In this document: positions 17,112-25,819 of the stretch, one piece after another
Position numbering within the stretch: the first letter of the stretch is position 1
Layout of the letters: each line of letters opens with the position of its first letter
NCBI RefSeq assembly: GCF_009764645.1
Contig: NZ_RWIM01000125.1
Location: 1 to 64,000 of the forward strand
From: Pseudomonas sp. PB106
Lineage (GTDB): Bacteria; Pseudomonadota; Gammaproteobacteria; Pseudomonadales; Pseudomonadaceae
Direction: 5' to 3'
Length of the DNA stretch: 64,000 nucleotides
Position numbers and translations under genes: made by a program
Notes under the pieces: generated by a model
Told to the model about the DNA's origin: nothing
Databases searched by the model: none
What the model saw: only the letters and a program-made list of their open reading frames with translations

Positions 17112-18179
17112 ATGAAAACGCTTTCGCCCCCTCTCACTACCGAAAACGATCCACGCTGGGCGGCTGTTGTTGCACGCGATTCGCGAGCGGACGGGCACTT
17201 CGTCTACGCGGTGAAAACCACTGGTATTTATTGCCGCCCTAGCAGTCTGGCGCGTTTGCCAAAACCGCAGAACGTCGAATTTTTCGACACTGCCGAACAG
17301 GCTGAAGCAGCAGGTTACCGACCGAGCAAACGCGCCAGCAAGGATCAGAGCGACGTTGCCGCACAACATGCCGCCACCGTAGCGACCGCGTGCCAGCAGA
17401 TTGCATCCGCCGAGACGTTGCCGACACTCAATGAGCTGGCCGAAACCGCCGGGCTCAGCCCGTTCCATTTTCATCGGGTCTTCAAAGCAGGGACAGGCTT
17501 GACGCCCAAAGGCTACGCAGCCGCTCACCGTTCGCGCAAAGTGCGTGAACGTCTCGCCGATGGCGGCTCCGTGACAGATGCGTTGTACGACGCCGGTTTC
17601 AACTCCAACAGCCGGTTTTACGAAGCGGCGGATCAACTGCTGGGCATGAAGCCCCGCGATTACCGGTCTGCCGGGCAGAACAACGACATTCGTTTCGCCG
17701 TCGGCCAATGCTCGCTGGGCGCGATCCTGGTTGCCCAAAGTGAACGTGGCGTTTGCGCGATCTTGTTGGGTGACGACCCACATCAACTGGTGTGTGATCT
17801 GCAGGATCAGTTTCGCAAGGCGAATCTGATTGGCGCCGACAGCTGCTTCGAACAACTGATCGCCGAAGTCGTGGGTTTCATCGAAGCGCCGGCCATCGGC
17901 CTTGATCTGCCGCTGGATGTCAGAGGCACGGCGTTTCAGGAGCGCGTGTGGCAGGCGTTGCGCGAAATCCCGGCAGGCAGCACCGCCAGTTACGCCGAGA
18001 TAGCCCAGCGCATTGGTGCACCGACTTCAATGCGTGCGGTGGCGCAAGCCTGTGGAGCTAACCGCCTGGCAGTGGCCATCCCTTGCCACCGTGTGGTCCG
18101 CAGCGACGGCAATCTCTCGGGCTATCGCTGGGGTGTCGAGCGCAAACGTCAATTGCTTGAGCGCGAAACCCAGCCTTGA
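17112..18179 (+). CDS. ada: Ada-type methyltransferase/regulator with degenerate zinc site
   Basis: 355 residues (E. coli Ada 354). Order: N-terminal methylphosphotriester domain (about 8-80), AraC-type HTH (about 90-180), and O6-methylguanine methyltransferase domain (about 185-352) with its acceptor cysteine in VAIPCHRVV. The N-terminal acceptor C41 is kept (GIYCRPSS), but the other three zinc ligands of E. coli Ada (C42, C69, C72) are S45, S72 and A75 here. A normal Zn(Cys)4 site cannot form. The protein may therefore repair O6-methylguanine and bind DNA through its AraC domain, but lack the methylation switch. It follows alkB. Confidence 0.9.
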   Translation: MKTLSPPLTTENDPRWAAVVARDSRADGHFVYAVKTTGIYCRPSSLARLPKPQNVEFFDTAEQAEAAGYRPSKRASKDQSDVAAQHAATVATACQQIASAETLPTLNELAETAGLSPFHFHRVFKAGTGLTPKGYAAAHRSRKVRERLADGGSVTDALYDAGFNSNSRFYEAADQLLGMKPRDYRSAGQNNDIRFAVGQCSLGAILVAQSERGVCAILLGDDPHQLVCDLQDQFRKANLIGADSCFEQLIAEVVGFIEAPAIGLDLPLDVRGTAFQERVWQALREIPAGSTASYAEIAQRIGAPTSMRAVAQACGANRLAVAIPCHRVVRSDGNLSGYRWGVERKRQLLERETQP

Positions 18180-18187
18180 TATCGCGA

Positions 18188-18220
18188 CTGACTCGGGGCC
18201 GTTATGGGCCTCGAAGTCAG
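18188..18220. terminator. hairpin between convergent ada and acuI
   Basis: CTGACTCGGGGCC-gttat-GGGCCTCGAAGTCAG forms a long stem with one bulge and one mismatch between two convergent genes. There is no T-run, so it may be a factor-dependent or bidirectional terminator. Confidence 0.5.
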
Positions 18221-18250
18221 TGGCGTTTCGATTGACGTGCGCTCGTTGCT

Positions 18251-19234
18251 TCAACGATTGACATCAACCACAACCCTGCCACGCAGCTTTCCGGCGAGTA
18301 GTTCTGGCGCGGCAGCGATCGCTTCGCTCAGCGCGATTTCGTGGCTGATCAAGTCCAGCAACGAGAAGTCCAGATCCTTGGCCAAACGCCCCCAGGCCTC
18401 CAGCCGGCGGGCCTTGGGTTGGGTCACACTGTTGATGCCCGCCAGAGTTACACCGCGCAAAATGAACGGCGCCACCGACGCAGGGAAATCCATGCCCTGC
18501 GCCAGACCGCACGCGGCAACGGTGCCCTCGGCGCGGGTGCTGGCGCAGGCGTTGGCCAAGGTGTGGCTGCCGACTGAGTCGATGACGCCTGCCCAACGTT
18601 CCTTGGCCAACGGTTTACCGGGCTCGGACAAGGTCGCGCGGTCGATGATTTCGCTGGCACCCAACTGCTTCAGGTATTCGTGCTCGGCCACCCGGCCAGT
18701 CGACGCCACCACTCGATAGCCAAGCTTGCTGAGCAGCGCGATGGCAAAACTGCCGACGCCGCCATTGGCGCCGGTCACCAGTATTTCCCCTTGCTGCGGC
18801 GTCACGCCGTTACGCTCCAACGCCAGGATGCACAGCATTGCCGTGTAACCGGCGGTACCGACGGCCATGGCTTGGGCTGCGGTAAAAGCCTTGGGCAAAG
18901 GGATCAGCCAGTCGCCATTGAGTCGCGCTTTCTGCGCCAGACCGCCCCAATGGTTTTCGCCAACGCCCCACCCATTGAGCACCACCTGATCGCCCACTTT
19001 ATAGTCAGGGTGCGCGCTGGTTTCCACCGTCCCGGCCAGATCGATGCCTGGCACCATCGGAAACTTGCGCACCACCGGGCTGCTGCCGGTGATGGCCAAG
19101 CCGTCCTTGAAGTTCAGGGTGCTGTAGGCAACCCGCACCGTCACGTCACCTTCAGGCAACTGATCGTCGTTGAGTGGCTGCACGTTGGCGCGGTAACCGC
19201 TGTCGTCTTTGTTGATCACAATGGCGTTGAACAT
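18251..19234 (-). CDS. acuI: AcuI/YhdH-type acrylyl-CoA reductase (MDR family)
   Basis: 327 residues of the medium-chain dehydrogenase/reductase family without zinc. The catalytic GroES-like half (1-120) includes STLNFKDGLAITG and VPGIDLAGTVETS. The Rossmann half has VTGANGGVGSFAIALLSKLG for NADPH. AcuI reduces acryloyl-CoA to propionyl-CoA, detoxifying acrylate; YhdH is the E. coli orthologue. The gene is convergent with ada and divergent from the secreted repeat protein. Substrate assignment is from family only. Confidence 0.88.
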   Translation of the reverse strand: MFNAIVINKDDSGYRANVQPLNDDQLPEGDVTVRVAYSTLNFKDGLAITGSSPVVRKFPMVPGIDLAGTVETSAHPDYKVGDQVVLNGWGVGENHWGGLAQKARLNGDWLIPLPKAFTAAQAMAVGTAGYTAMLCILALERNGVTPQQGEILVTGANGGVGSFAIALLSKLGYRVVASTGRVAEHEYLKQLGASEIIDRATLSEPGKPLAKERWAGVIDSVGSHTLANACASTRAEGTVAACGLAQGMDFPASVAPFILRGVTLAGINSVTQPKARRLEAWGRLAKDLDFSLLDLISHEIALSEAIAAAPELLAGKLRGRVVVDVNR

Positions 19235-19421
19235 GATGGTCTCCAGTGACAGGTTTCAGAGTCTCGTGCCTTGAAATACCACATCGCAACACATTGCCAC
19301 ACTCGACTTTCCGCCAAACCGTGAATCGGCCGGGTATTTCCATCGCGGGCGACTATGCTTTTTCGACGGCCGTGCTTTCGCGGTTATTTGTTCAGAAATC
19401 GGCCTGTCGATGGAGCTGACG

Positions 19422-21872
19422 ATGTCTTACCCGCGTGCATTTTTGCTGTTGTTGATGCTGTCCCTGATGACCGTCGGAAATGCCTGGGCGGCGACTCCGG
19501 CGAAGGCAGTCGATGCCGCGCCAAGCGAGCCGACGTGGCCTCAGGTGATCACCAGCGGCAAAGCCAAATTGACGGTGTACCAACCGCAACTCGACAGTTG
19601 GGACGGCTATACCCTCAATGCTCGCGCGGCCGTCGAAGCGACCGACGCCGATGGCAAAGCGACCTACGGGATTGTGCAATTCAGTGCGCACACGCTGGTC
19701 GACAAAGCCACACGCTGGGTCGCCCTCGACCAATACAAAATCATCAAGGCTGACTTCCCGGCAGATGCCAGTCAGTCCGCAACCTGGCTGGCGGCACTGC
19801 AGAAAGACGCCGAAAGCCGCAAGAAAACCATTTCTCTGGATCAACTCGAGGCGGCGGTTAGCGTACTCTCGGCGGAGCAAAAGGCCGAAAGCGCGCCACT
19901 GGAAAACACACCGCCAACCATCATCAGCTCGGATGTTCCGGCGCTGCTGGTGTATATCGATGGCGATGCGGCTTACCGCCCCGTCGAAGGCACGGAGTTG
20001 CAACGAGTCATAAACACACGCCCGTTGCTGCTCAAGGACGGGCAAGGCAAGCATTACCTGCACGTCTTCGATGGCTGGATGAGCGCCGACCAGGTGAACG
20101 GTGACTACACCCGTGTGGCGGCTCCGCCAGCCGATCTGGCGAAAGCCAAACAGGCCGCGATCAAGAGTCGCCAGGTGGATCTGCTGACCGGTCAGAGCGA
20201 CCCGAAAGACAAAATTCCCAGCCTGGCCAAGCCACCACAGCCGAAGATATTCGTGGCCACGACACCCACGGAATTGCTCGTCACCGACGGCGCGCCGCAA
20301 TGGCTGCCCATTCAGGGCACAAGCCTGTTGTATGTGAGCAACACCACCGGACATATCTTCAAGGAAATCGGTGACCAGAACAGTTACGTGCTGATTTCCG
20401 GACGCTGGTTTCGCGCCAGCGACATGAACGGGCCGTGGACCTTCACCCCGGCAAACAAGCTGCCGGCCGACTTTGCCAACATCCCCGACGACAGCCCGAA
20501 AGAAAACGTCAAAGCTTCTGTCGCTGGCACACCGCAGGCCAAAGAAGCCGCCATCGCCGCGACGATTCCACAGACCTCGGCGATCAAGAAAAGCGCAGTG
20601 AAAATGACGGCACCGCAGTTCGACGGCGAACCGCAACTCAACGCCATCAACAGCACGCCACTGCAATACGTGGTCAACAGCGCCACACCAATCATTCGTG
20701 TCGACAGCAACAGTTGGTGGGCGGTGGAAAACGGCATCTGGTTCACGTCCACCACGGTCAACGGCCCATGGGCCGTGGCCAGCTCGGTGCCCGCGGTGAT
20801 CTACTCGATCCCGCCAAGCTCACCGATGCATTACCTGACCTATGTGAAAGTCTACGAGTCCAGCGGTGACACGGTTGTCGTTGGCTATACGCCGGGATAC
20901 CAAGGCTCGAACCTTGACCCTGCTACCGGCGTGGTGGTGTATGGCACCGGTTATCCGTACACACCGTGGGTGGGCAGCGTCTGGTACGGGCCGCCAGTGA
21001 CTTATGGTTTCGGCGTCGCAATTCGCTATACACCGTGGACCGGTTGGACCTTCGGTTTCGGCTTCGGCTGGAGCTGGGGCGGCAGCACGGTTGCCATGGG
21101 CTGGGGCTGGGGCGCGTATCCGTGGTGGGGCAATTACGGCTGGGGGTATGCGTGGGGCCCTCACCTGTATCCGGCGCCGCTAGCCTGGGGCGGCGCAGCT
21201 TATGGCTATCACGGCGGTGCCGTCGCCTGGGGCCCCGGCGGCTGGGCGGGCACTACCGGCAACATCTACCACCAATGGGGAGATCGGGCCACGGTCAGCC
21301 GATACGGTGCGGGCTACAACGCCTGGACCGGCAATCGCTGGGCCGGTCAGGTCGGCTCTTCCTATAACTCACGCACTGGGGTGGCGGCCGCCGGTCAACG
21401 AGGCGCCGTGCATAACGTCTATACCGGCAATTATGCCGCCGGGCACAGCGGTGAAATCGGAGGGCCGAATGGCGGCGCGATCGCCGGAGGTCGGGTAACC
21501 GCCGGCAACGTGCGCAACGGCAGCCAGGTCACGGCCAATCGCGGCGCCGTCTACAACCCCAACACGGGCAACACCACGCAGTTTGGCGGCATCCATGGGC
21601 GCAATGGCGGCGCTGCTCATTATGGCGACAACGTGTACGCCGGCCATGACGGCAACGTCTATAAAAAGACCGACAACGGCTGGCAATCGATGGTCGGTGG
21701 CGGCGCGACGCGAACGGCGCCGATTAACAACAATGCGCAGTTGCAAAACCTCAACCGCGATTCCGCCGCGCGCAATTTCGGTAATCAGCGCACCAACAAT
21801 TTTCACAGCTCCTCGCAATTCATGAACCACTCGTTTGGCGGTGGCGGAGGTGGTGGCTTCCATCGGCGCTGA
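19422..21872 (+). CDS. large secreted Trp/Gly-rich repeat protein
   Basis: 816 residues. Signal peptide at 1-23 (FLLLLMLSLMTVGNAWA). The N-terminal part is followed by three diverged modules of about 100 residues, each with a TPLxYV-like strand and ending near a GRWF/GIWF...NGPW motif (about residues 175-240, 280-345 and 405-460). Then comes a segment dominated by Trp, Gly and Tyr (GWGWGAYPWWGNYGWGYAWG), then a Gly/Asn-rich tail with repeated TGNxxAG motifs, ending in polyglycine. It is likely periplasmic or surface exposed. I do not know a function. GGAG lies just before MSYPRAF. Confidence 0.75.
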   Translation: MSYPRAFLLLLMLSLMTVGNAWAATPAKAVDAAPSEPTWPQVITSGKAKLTVYQPQLDSWDGYTLNARAAVEATDADGKATYGIVQFSAHTLVDKATRWVALDQYKIIKADFPADASQSATWLAALQKDAESRKKTISLDQLEAAVSVLSAEQKAESAPLENTPPTIISSDVPALLVYIDGDAAYRPVEGTELQRVINTRPLLLKDGQGKHYLHVFDGWMSADQVNGDYTRVAAPPADLAKAKQAAIKSRQVDLLTGQSDPKDKIPSLAKPPQPKIFVATTPTELLVTDGAPQWLPIQGTSLLYVSNTTGHIFKEIGDQNSYVLISGRWFRASDMNGPWTFTPANKLPADFANIPDDSPKENVKASVAGTPQAKEAAIAATIPQTSAIKKSAVKMTAPQFDGEPQLNAINSTPLQYVVNSATPIIRVDSNSWWAVENGIWFTSTTVNGPWAVASSVPAVIYSIPPSSPMHYLTYVKVYESSGDTVVVGYTPGYQGSNLDPATGVVVYGTGYPYTPWVGSVWYGPPVTYGFGVAIRYTPWTGWTFGFGFGWSWGGSTVAMGWGWGAYPWWGNYGWGYAWGPHLYPAPLAWGGAAYGYHGGAVAWGPGGWAGTTGNIYHQWGDRATVSRYGAGYNAWTGNRWAGQVGSSYNSRTGVAAAGQRGAVHNVYTGNYAAGHSGEIGGPNGGAIAGGRVTAGNVRNGSQVTANRGAVYNPNTGNTTQFGGIHGRNGGAAHYGDNVYAGHDGNVYKKTDNGWQSMVGGGATRTAPINNNAQLQNLNRDSAARNFGNQRTNNFHSSSQFMNHSFGGGGGGGFHRR

Positions 21873-21911
21873 AAAACTGCACAAGATGTTCTGAATTTCA
21901 GACTGGCTCTG

Positions 21912-21940
21912 GATCCGGTTTAACTGTTAAAAACCGGATC
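21912..21940. promoter_or_regulatory. perfect inverted repeat before the flavin oxidoreductase gene
   Basis: GATCCGGTTT and AAACCGGATC form a perfect 10-bp inverted repeat with a 9-nt spacer that is itself nearly symmetrical (TTAACTGTTAA). No T-run follows. It could be a terminator for the repeat protein or an operator 40 bp upstream of the next start. Confidence 0.45.
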
Positions 21941-21980
21941 AGCCTTACCTGCCCGTTTCGTCGTTCGGAGAACCGTTTTC

Positions 21981-23045
21981 ATGAGCCAATGGCCAGACAC
22001 CCGCATTCTCGACCTGCTTGGCATCGAGCTGCCAATCATCCAGGGCCCAATGGCCGGTGCCACGAACTCGTCGATGGTGATTGCGGTGTGCAATGCCGGC
22101 GGCCTGGGGTCGATGCCGGCGGCGATGCTCAGCGTCGAGCAATTGCGCGAAGAGCTGAGGACGATTCGTCAGCACACCAACAAGCCGTTCAATGTGAATT
22201 TCTTCTGCCATAAACCGCCCGCCGCCGATGAGCAACGCGCCCTAGACTGGAAGAACTTGCTGGAGCCGTATTACCGCGAACTGGGTGCCGACTTCGATGC
22301 ACCGACACCGGTCTCCAATCGCGCGCCATTTGATGCAGCGGCGTGCGAGGTGGTGGAAGCGTTTCGGCCCGAGGTGGTGAGCTTCCATTTTGGCTTGCCG
22401 GAAAAAGCCCTGCTTGATCGGGTCAAGGCAACCGGGGCAAAAATCCTCTCTTCTGCCACTACGGTCGATGAGGCCGTGTGGCTGGAGCAAAACGGCTGCG
22501 ATGCGATCATTGCCATGGGCTATGAAGCGGGTGGCCATCGCGGGATGTTTCTCAGTGATGATCTGAGCACCCAGGTCGGCACGTTCGCGTTGGTACCACA
22601 AGTGGTCGATGCCGTAGACATTCCAGTGATCGCGGCTGGGGCGATTGGCGATGCTCGCGGGGTCGCGGCGGCATTCATGTTGGGGGCGTCGGCGGTTCAA
22701 GTCGGCACCGCGTATCTGTTCACGCCAGAAGCAAAGGTCAGCGCCTCGCACCACAATGCGCTGCGCACGGCAAAGGAAAGTGAGACAGCTATCACCAATA
22801 TTTTTACCGGGAGACCGGCGCGGGGCATTCTCAATCGAGTCATGCGCGAACTCGGGCCGATGTCAGCGCAAGCGCCGGCATTTCCACTGGCCGGCGGTGC
22901 CTTGATGCCGTTGCGAACGAAAGATGACGCGCAATTCGCCAACCTTTGGGCCGGTCAGGCACTCACGTTGGGCAAGGAAGTCAGCAGCGCCGAATTGACC
23001 CGGATATTGGCAGAAGGCGCTTTGGAAAAACTCGCTCGCCGATAA
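21981..23045 (+). CDS. nitronate monooxygenase-like flavoprotein
   Basis: 354-residue TIM-barrel FMN protein of the NPD/nitronate monooxygenase family. It starts DLLGIELPIIQGPMAGAT, and has NVNFFCHKPP, the histidine motif MGYEAGGHRG and the FMN phosphate site AGAIGDARGVAAAFMLGASAVQ. Family enzymes oxidise nitronates such as propionate-3-nitronate to detoxify them, or act as NADH:quinone reductases; this member could be either. It is on its own between the repeat protein and modA. Confidence 0.87.
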   Translation: MSQWPDTRILDLLGIELPIIQGPMAGATNSSMVIAVCNAGGLGSMPAAMLSVEQLREELRTIRQHTNKPFNVNFFCHKPPAADEQRALDWKNLLEPYYRELGADFDAPTPVSNRAPFDAAACEVVEAFRPEVVSFHFGLPEKALLDRVKATGAKILSSATTVDEAVWLEQNGCDAIIAMGYEAGGHRGMFLSDDLSTQVGTFALVPQVVDAVDIPVIAAGAIGDARGVAAAFMLGASAVQVGTAYLFTPEAKVSASHHNALRTAKESETAITNIFTGRPARGILNRVMRELGPMSAQAPAFPLAGGALMPLRTKDDAQFANLWAGQALTLGKEVSSAELTRILAEGALEKLARR

Positions 23046-23110
23046 CGTGAACCCAGCGAACCAATGGTTGCGCTACGCCAGTTTCAACCAGCACTTCCCG
23101 TTTAACGGCA

Positions 23111-23137
23111 TTTCGCTATATATTTCGCTATATAGCG
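23111..23137. promoter_or_regulatory. ModE-like operator upstream of modA
   Basis: CGCTATAT (23114-23121), an 8-bp spacer and ATATAGCG (23130-23137) form a perfect inverted repeat. The overlapping direct repeat TTTCGCTATAT occurs at 23111 and 23123. The arrangement CGnTATAT-N-ATATnGCG is that of ModE, the molybdate-responsive repressor, and the site is 79 bp upstream of modA. No modE gene is in the window. Confidence 0.7.
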
Positions 23138-23215
23138 AAATCACCCCTCGCATCGGCGCAGTCCACCACCACCAACAATAACTGCACCCTGCACTGCCAA
23201 CAACGGAGCTGTTAC

Positions 23216-23983
23216 ATGACCATTCGTGCCTCACGTTTTGCCCCCACCTGCCTGGCTTCTTTGCTCGCCGTCTTCGCCGTTGGCGCTGTTCAGGCCGATG
23301 AGGTGCAGGTGGCTGTTGCCGCTAACTTCACCGCTCCAATCCAGGCTATCGCCGCCGATTTCGAAAAGGACACCGGGCACAAACTGGTCGCCGCCTATGG
23401 CGCCACCGGCCAGTTCTACACCCAGATCAAGAATGGCGCGCCATTCGAAGTGTTCCTCTCGGCCGACGACACCACACCAGAAAAACTCGAAAAAGAAGGC
23501 GATACCGTCAAAGGCTCGCGCTTCACTTACGCCATCGGCACCCTGGCGCTCTGGTCGGCCAAAGAAGGTTATGTCGACGCAAAAGGCGAAGTGTTGAAGA
23601 AAAACGAGTACCAGCACCTGTCCATCGCTAACCCGAAAGCTGCGCCGTACGGTCTGGCTGCCACGCAAGTGCTGGAAAAACTCAAACTGACCGAAGCGAC
23701 CAAAGCCAAGATCGTTGAAGGCCAGAACATCACCCAAGCGTATCAGTTCGTCTCCACCGGCAACGCCGAGTTGGGCTTCGTCGCCCTGTCGCAGATCTAC
23801 AAGGACGGCAAAGTCAGCAGCGGTTCGGCGTGGATCGTCCCGGCCAACATGCACGACCCGATCAAACAGGACGCTGTGATTCTGAACAAAGGCAAGGACA
23901 ACGCCGCAGCCAAGGCGCTGGTTGAATACCTCAAAGGCCCGAAAGCCGCTGCGGTGATCAAGTCCTACGGTTACCAGCTCTAA
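23216..23983 (+). CDS. modA: molybdate ABC transporter, substrate-binding protein
   Basis: 255-residue periplasmic protein (E. coli ModA 257). Signal peptide ends near AVQA-DEVQ. The molybdate-binding strand is VAVAANFTAPIQAIAADFE, with further ligand regions YGATGQFYTQI and FVSTGNAELGFVALSQ. It binds molybdate for import by ModBC. First gene of modABC, with 1 nt before modB. Confidence 0.95.
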   Translation: MTIRASRFAPTCLASLLAVFAVGAVQADEVQVAVAANFTAPIQAIAADFEKDTGHKLVAAYGATGQFYTQIKNGAPFEVFLSADDTTPEKLEKEGDTVKGSRFTYAIGTLALWSAKEGYVDAKGEVLKKNEYQHLSIANPKAAPYGLAATQVLEKLKLTEATKAKIVEGQNITQAYQFVSTGNAELGFVALSQIYKDGKVSSGSAWIVPANMHDPIKQDAVILNKGKDNAAAKALVEYLKGPKAAAVIKSYGYQL

Positions 23984-23984
23984 A

Positions 23985-24665
23985 ATGTCGCTGACGAGTG
24001 CCGATTTCGCGGCGATCTGGCTGACCCTGAAACTGGCGTCCCTGACCACCGCGATCCTGCTGGTGATCGGCACTCCGATTGCCCTGTGGTTGTCGCGCAG
24101 CCGTTCATGGCTGCGCGGTCCCATCGGGGCAATCGTCGCCCTACCCCTTGTATTGCCGCCCACCGTTATCGGTTTCTATCTGCTGTTGATGATGGGCCCG
24201 CACGGCTTCCTCGGCCAGTTCACCCAATGGCTGGGCTTGGGCACCCTGACTTTCAGCTTCACCGGACTGGTGATTGGCTCGGTGATCTATTCCATGCCGT
24301 TCGTGGTGCAACCGTTGCAAAACGCGTTCTCGGCGATCGGCACTCGCCCACTGGAAGTGGCCGCGACTTTGCGCGCCAATCCGTGGGACACGTTTTTCAG
24401 CGTGATTCTGCCTCTGGCACGCCCTGGCTTTGTGACTGCGGCGATCCTCGGCTTCGCCCATACGGTCGGCGAATTCGGCGTGGTGCTGATGATCGGCGGC
24501 AACATTCCCGACAAGACTCGCGTGGTCTCGGTGCAAATCTACGACCACGTCGAAGCCATGGAATACGCGCAGGCCCATTGGCTGGCCGGCGCGATGCTGG
24601 TGTTTTCGTTCCTGGTGTTGCTGGCGCTGTACTCCAGCCGCAAGACTCGCGCTGGCTGGAGCTGA
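23985..24665 (+). CDS. modB: molybdate ABC transporter permease
   Basis: 226 residues with five to six membrane helices. The EAA loop that docks on ModC is seen in EVAATLRANPWDTFFSVILPLARPG. LPPTVIGFYLLLMMG and ILGFAHTVGEFGVVLMIGGN are conserved ModB segments. It is tightly packed: 1 nt after modA and 3 nt before modC. Confidence 0.95.
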   Translation: MSLTSADFAAIWLTLKLASLTTAILLVIGTPIALWLSRSRSWLRGPIGAIVALPLVLPPTVIGFYLLLMMGPHGFLGQFTQWLGLGTLTFSFTGLVIGSVIYSMPFVVQPLQNAFSAIGTRPLEVAATLRANPWDTFFSVILPLARPGFVTAAILGFAHTVGEFGVVLMIGGNIPDKTRVVSVQIYDHVEAMEYAQAHWLAGAMLVFSFLVLLALYSSRKTRAGWS

Positions 24666-24668
24666 TCG

Positions 24669-25748
24669 ATGATTGATGCACGCCTGAAACTCGCTTACTC
24701 CGGCTTTGACCTGGACGTTGACCTGCATCTGCCCGGTCGCGGTGTTTCTGCACTGTTCGGTCACTCCGGCTCCGGCAAAACCACGTGCCTGCGCTGCATC
24801 GCCGGGCTTGAACGTGCCGAGCAGGGGTTCGTTCAGATCAACGACGAAGTCTGGCAGGACAGCGAAAAAGGAATCTTCGTCCCGCCGCACAAACGTGCAC
24901 TCGGTTATGTGTTTCAGGAAGCCAGCCTGTTCCCGCACTTGTCAGTACTGGCCAATCTGCAATTCGGCCTCAAACGCATCGCCAGATCGCAGCGTCGAGT
25001 GGACATGGCTCAAGCCACCGAACTGCTCGGCATTGGCCATTTGCTGGAAAGACATCCGCAACATCTGTCCGGTGGCGAGCGTCAGCGCGTCGGCATCGCC
25101 CGCGCCCTGTTGACCAGCCCGAAACTGCTGCTGATGGATGAACCGCTGGCCGCCCTCGACAGTCAGCGCAAAAGCGAAATCCTGCCGTACCTGCAACGCC
25201 TGCATGACGAACTGGATATCCCGGTGCTTTACGTTAGCCATGCGCAAGATGAAGTCGCCCGACTGGCCGATCATCTGGTGCTGCTCAGCGACGGCAAAGC
25301 CCTGGCCAGTGGTCCAATCGCTGAAACCCTTGCGCGTCTTGACCTGCCGTTAGCGATGGGCGACGACGCAGGCGTGATCATCGAAGGTCAGGTCAGCGCT
25401 TACGATGCCGACTATCAACTGCTTAGCCTGCAACTGCCGGCGACCGAGATGAACATCCGTGTGACGCATGCGCCGATGGCTGTTGGCCAAGCCCTGCGTT
25501 GCAAGGTGCAGGCACGCGACATCAGCCTGAGCCTGCACAACAGCGAGTTCAGCAGCATCCTCAATCGCCTGCCGGTCACCGTCGTCAGCGAGCACGCGGC
25601 GGACAACGCCGCCCATGTGCTGATCCGCCTCGACGCTGGTGGCACGCCGCTGCTGGCACGGATTACGCGTTTCTCCCGAGATCAACTCGGCGTACATCCC
25701 GGCCAAAAACTCTGGGCGCAGATCAAAGCGGTGGCGGTACTCGCGTAA
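24669..25748 (+). CDS. modC: molybdate ABC transporter ATPase
   Basis: 359 residues. Walker A is FGHSGSGKTT, the Q-loop is YVFQEASLFPH, the signature is LSGGERQRVGIARAL, Walker B is LLLMDEPLAALD and the H-loop is YVSHAQDE. The C-terminal TOBE/MOP domain (about 290-357) binds oxyanion and provides trans-inhibition in ModBC systems. Last gene of the mod operon. Confidence 0.95.
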   Translation: MIDARLKLAYSGFDLDVDLHLPGRGVSALFGHSGSGKTTCLRCIAGLERAEQGFVQINDEVWQDSEKGIFVPPHKRALGYVFQEASLFPHLSVLANLQFGLKRIARSQRRVDMAQATELLGIGHLLERHPQHLSGGERQRVGIARALLTSPKLLLMDEPLAALDSQRKSEILPYLQRLHDELDIPVLYVSHAQDEVARLADHLVLLSDGKALASGPIAETLARLDLPLAMGDDAGVIIEGQVSAYDADYQLLSLQLPATEMNIRVTHAPMAVGQALRCKVQARDISLSLHNSEFSSILNRLPVTVVSEHAADNAAHVLIRLDAGGTPLLARITRFSRDQLGVHPGQKLWAQIKAVAVLA

Positions 25749-25819
25749 ATCCTTCGGCACGACGGCAACGGTGCGCGGTCAATCGTTTACAGACCGCCGC
25801 GCTACCCAAGGAAGCCGCC

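Noticed and set aside
19392..20666. 424-codon minus strand frame over the secreted repeat protein
   Set aside because: Antisense shadow; the + strand product has a signal peptide and internal repeats.
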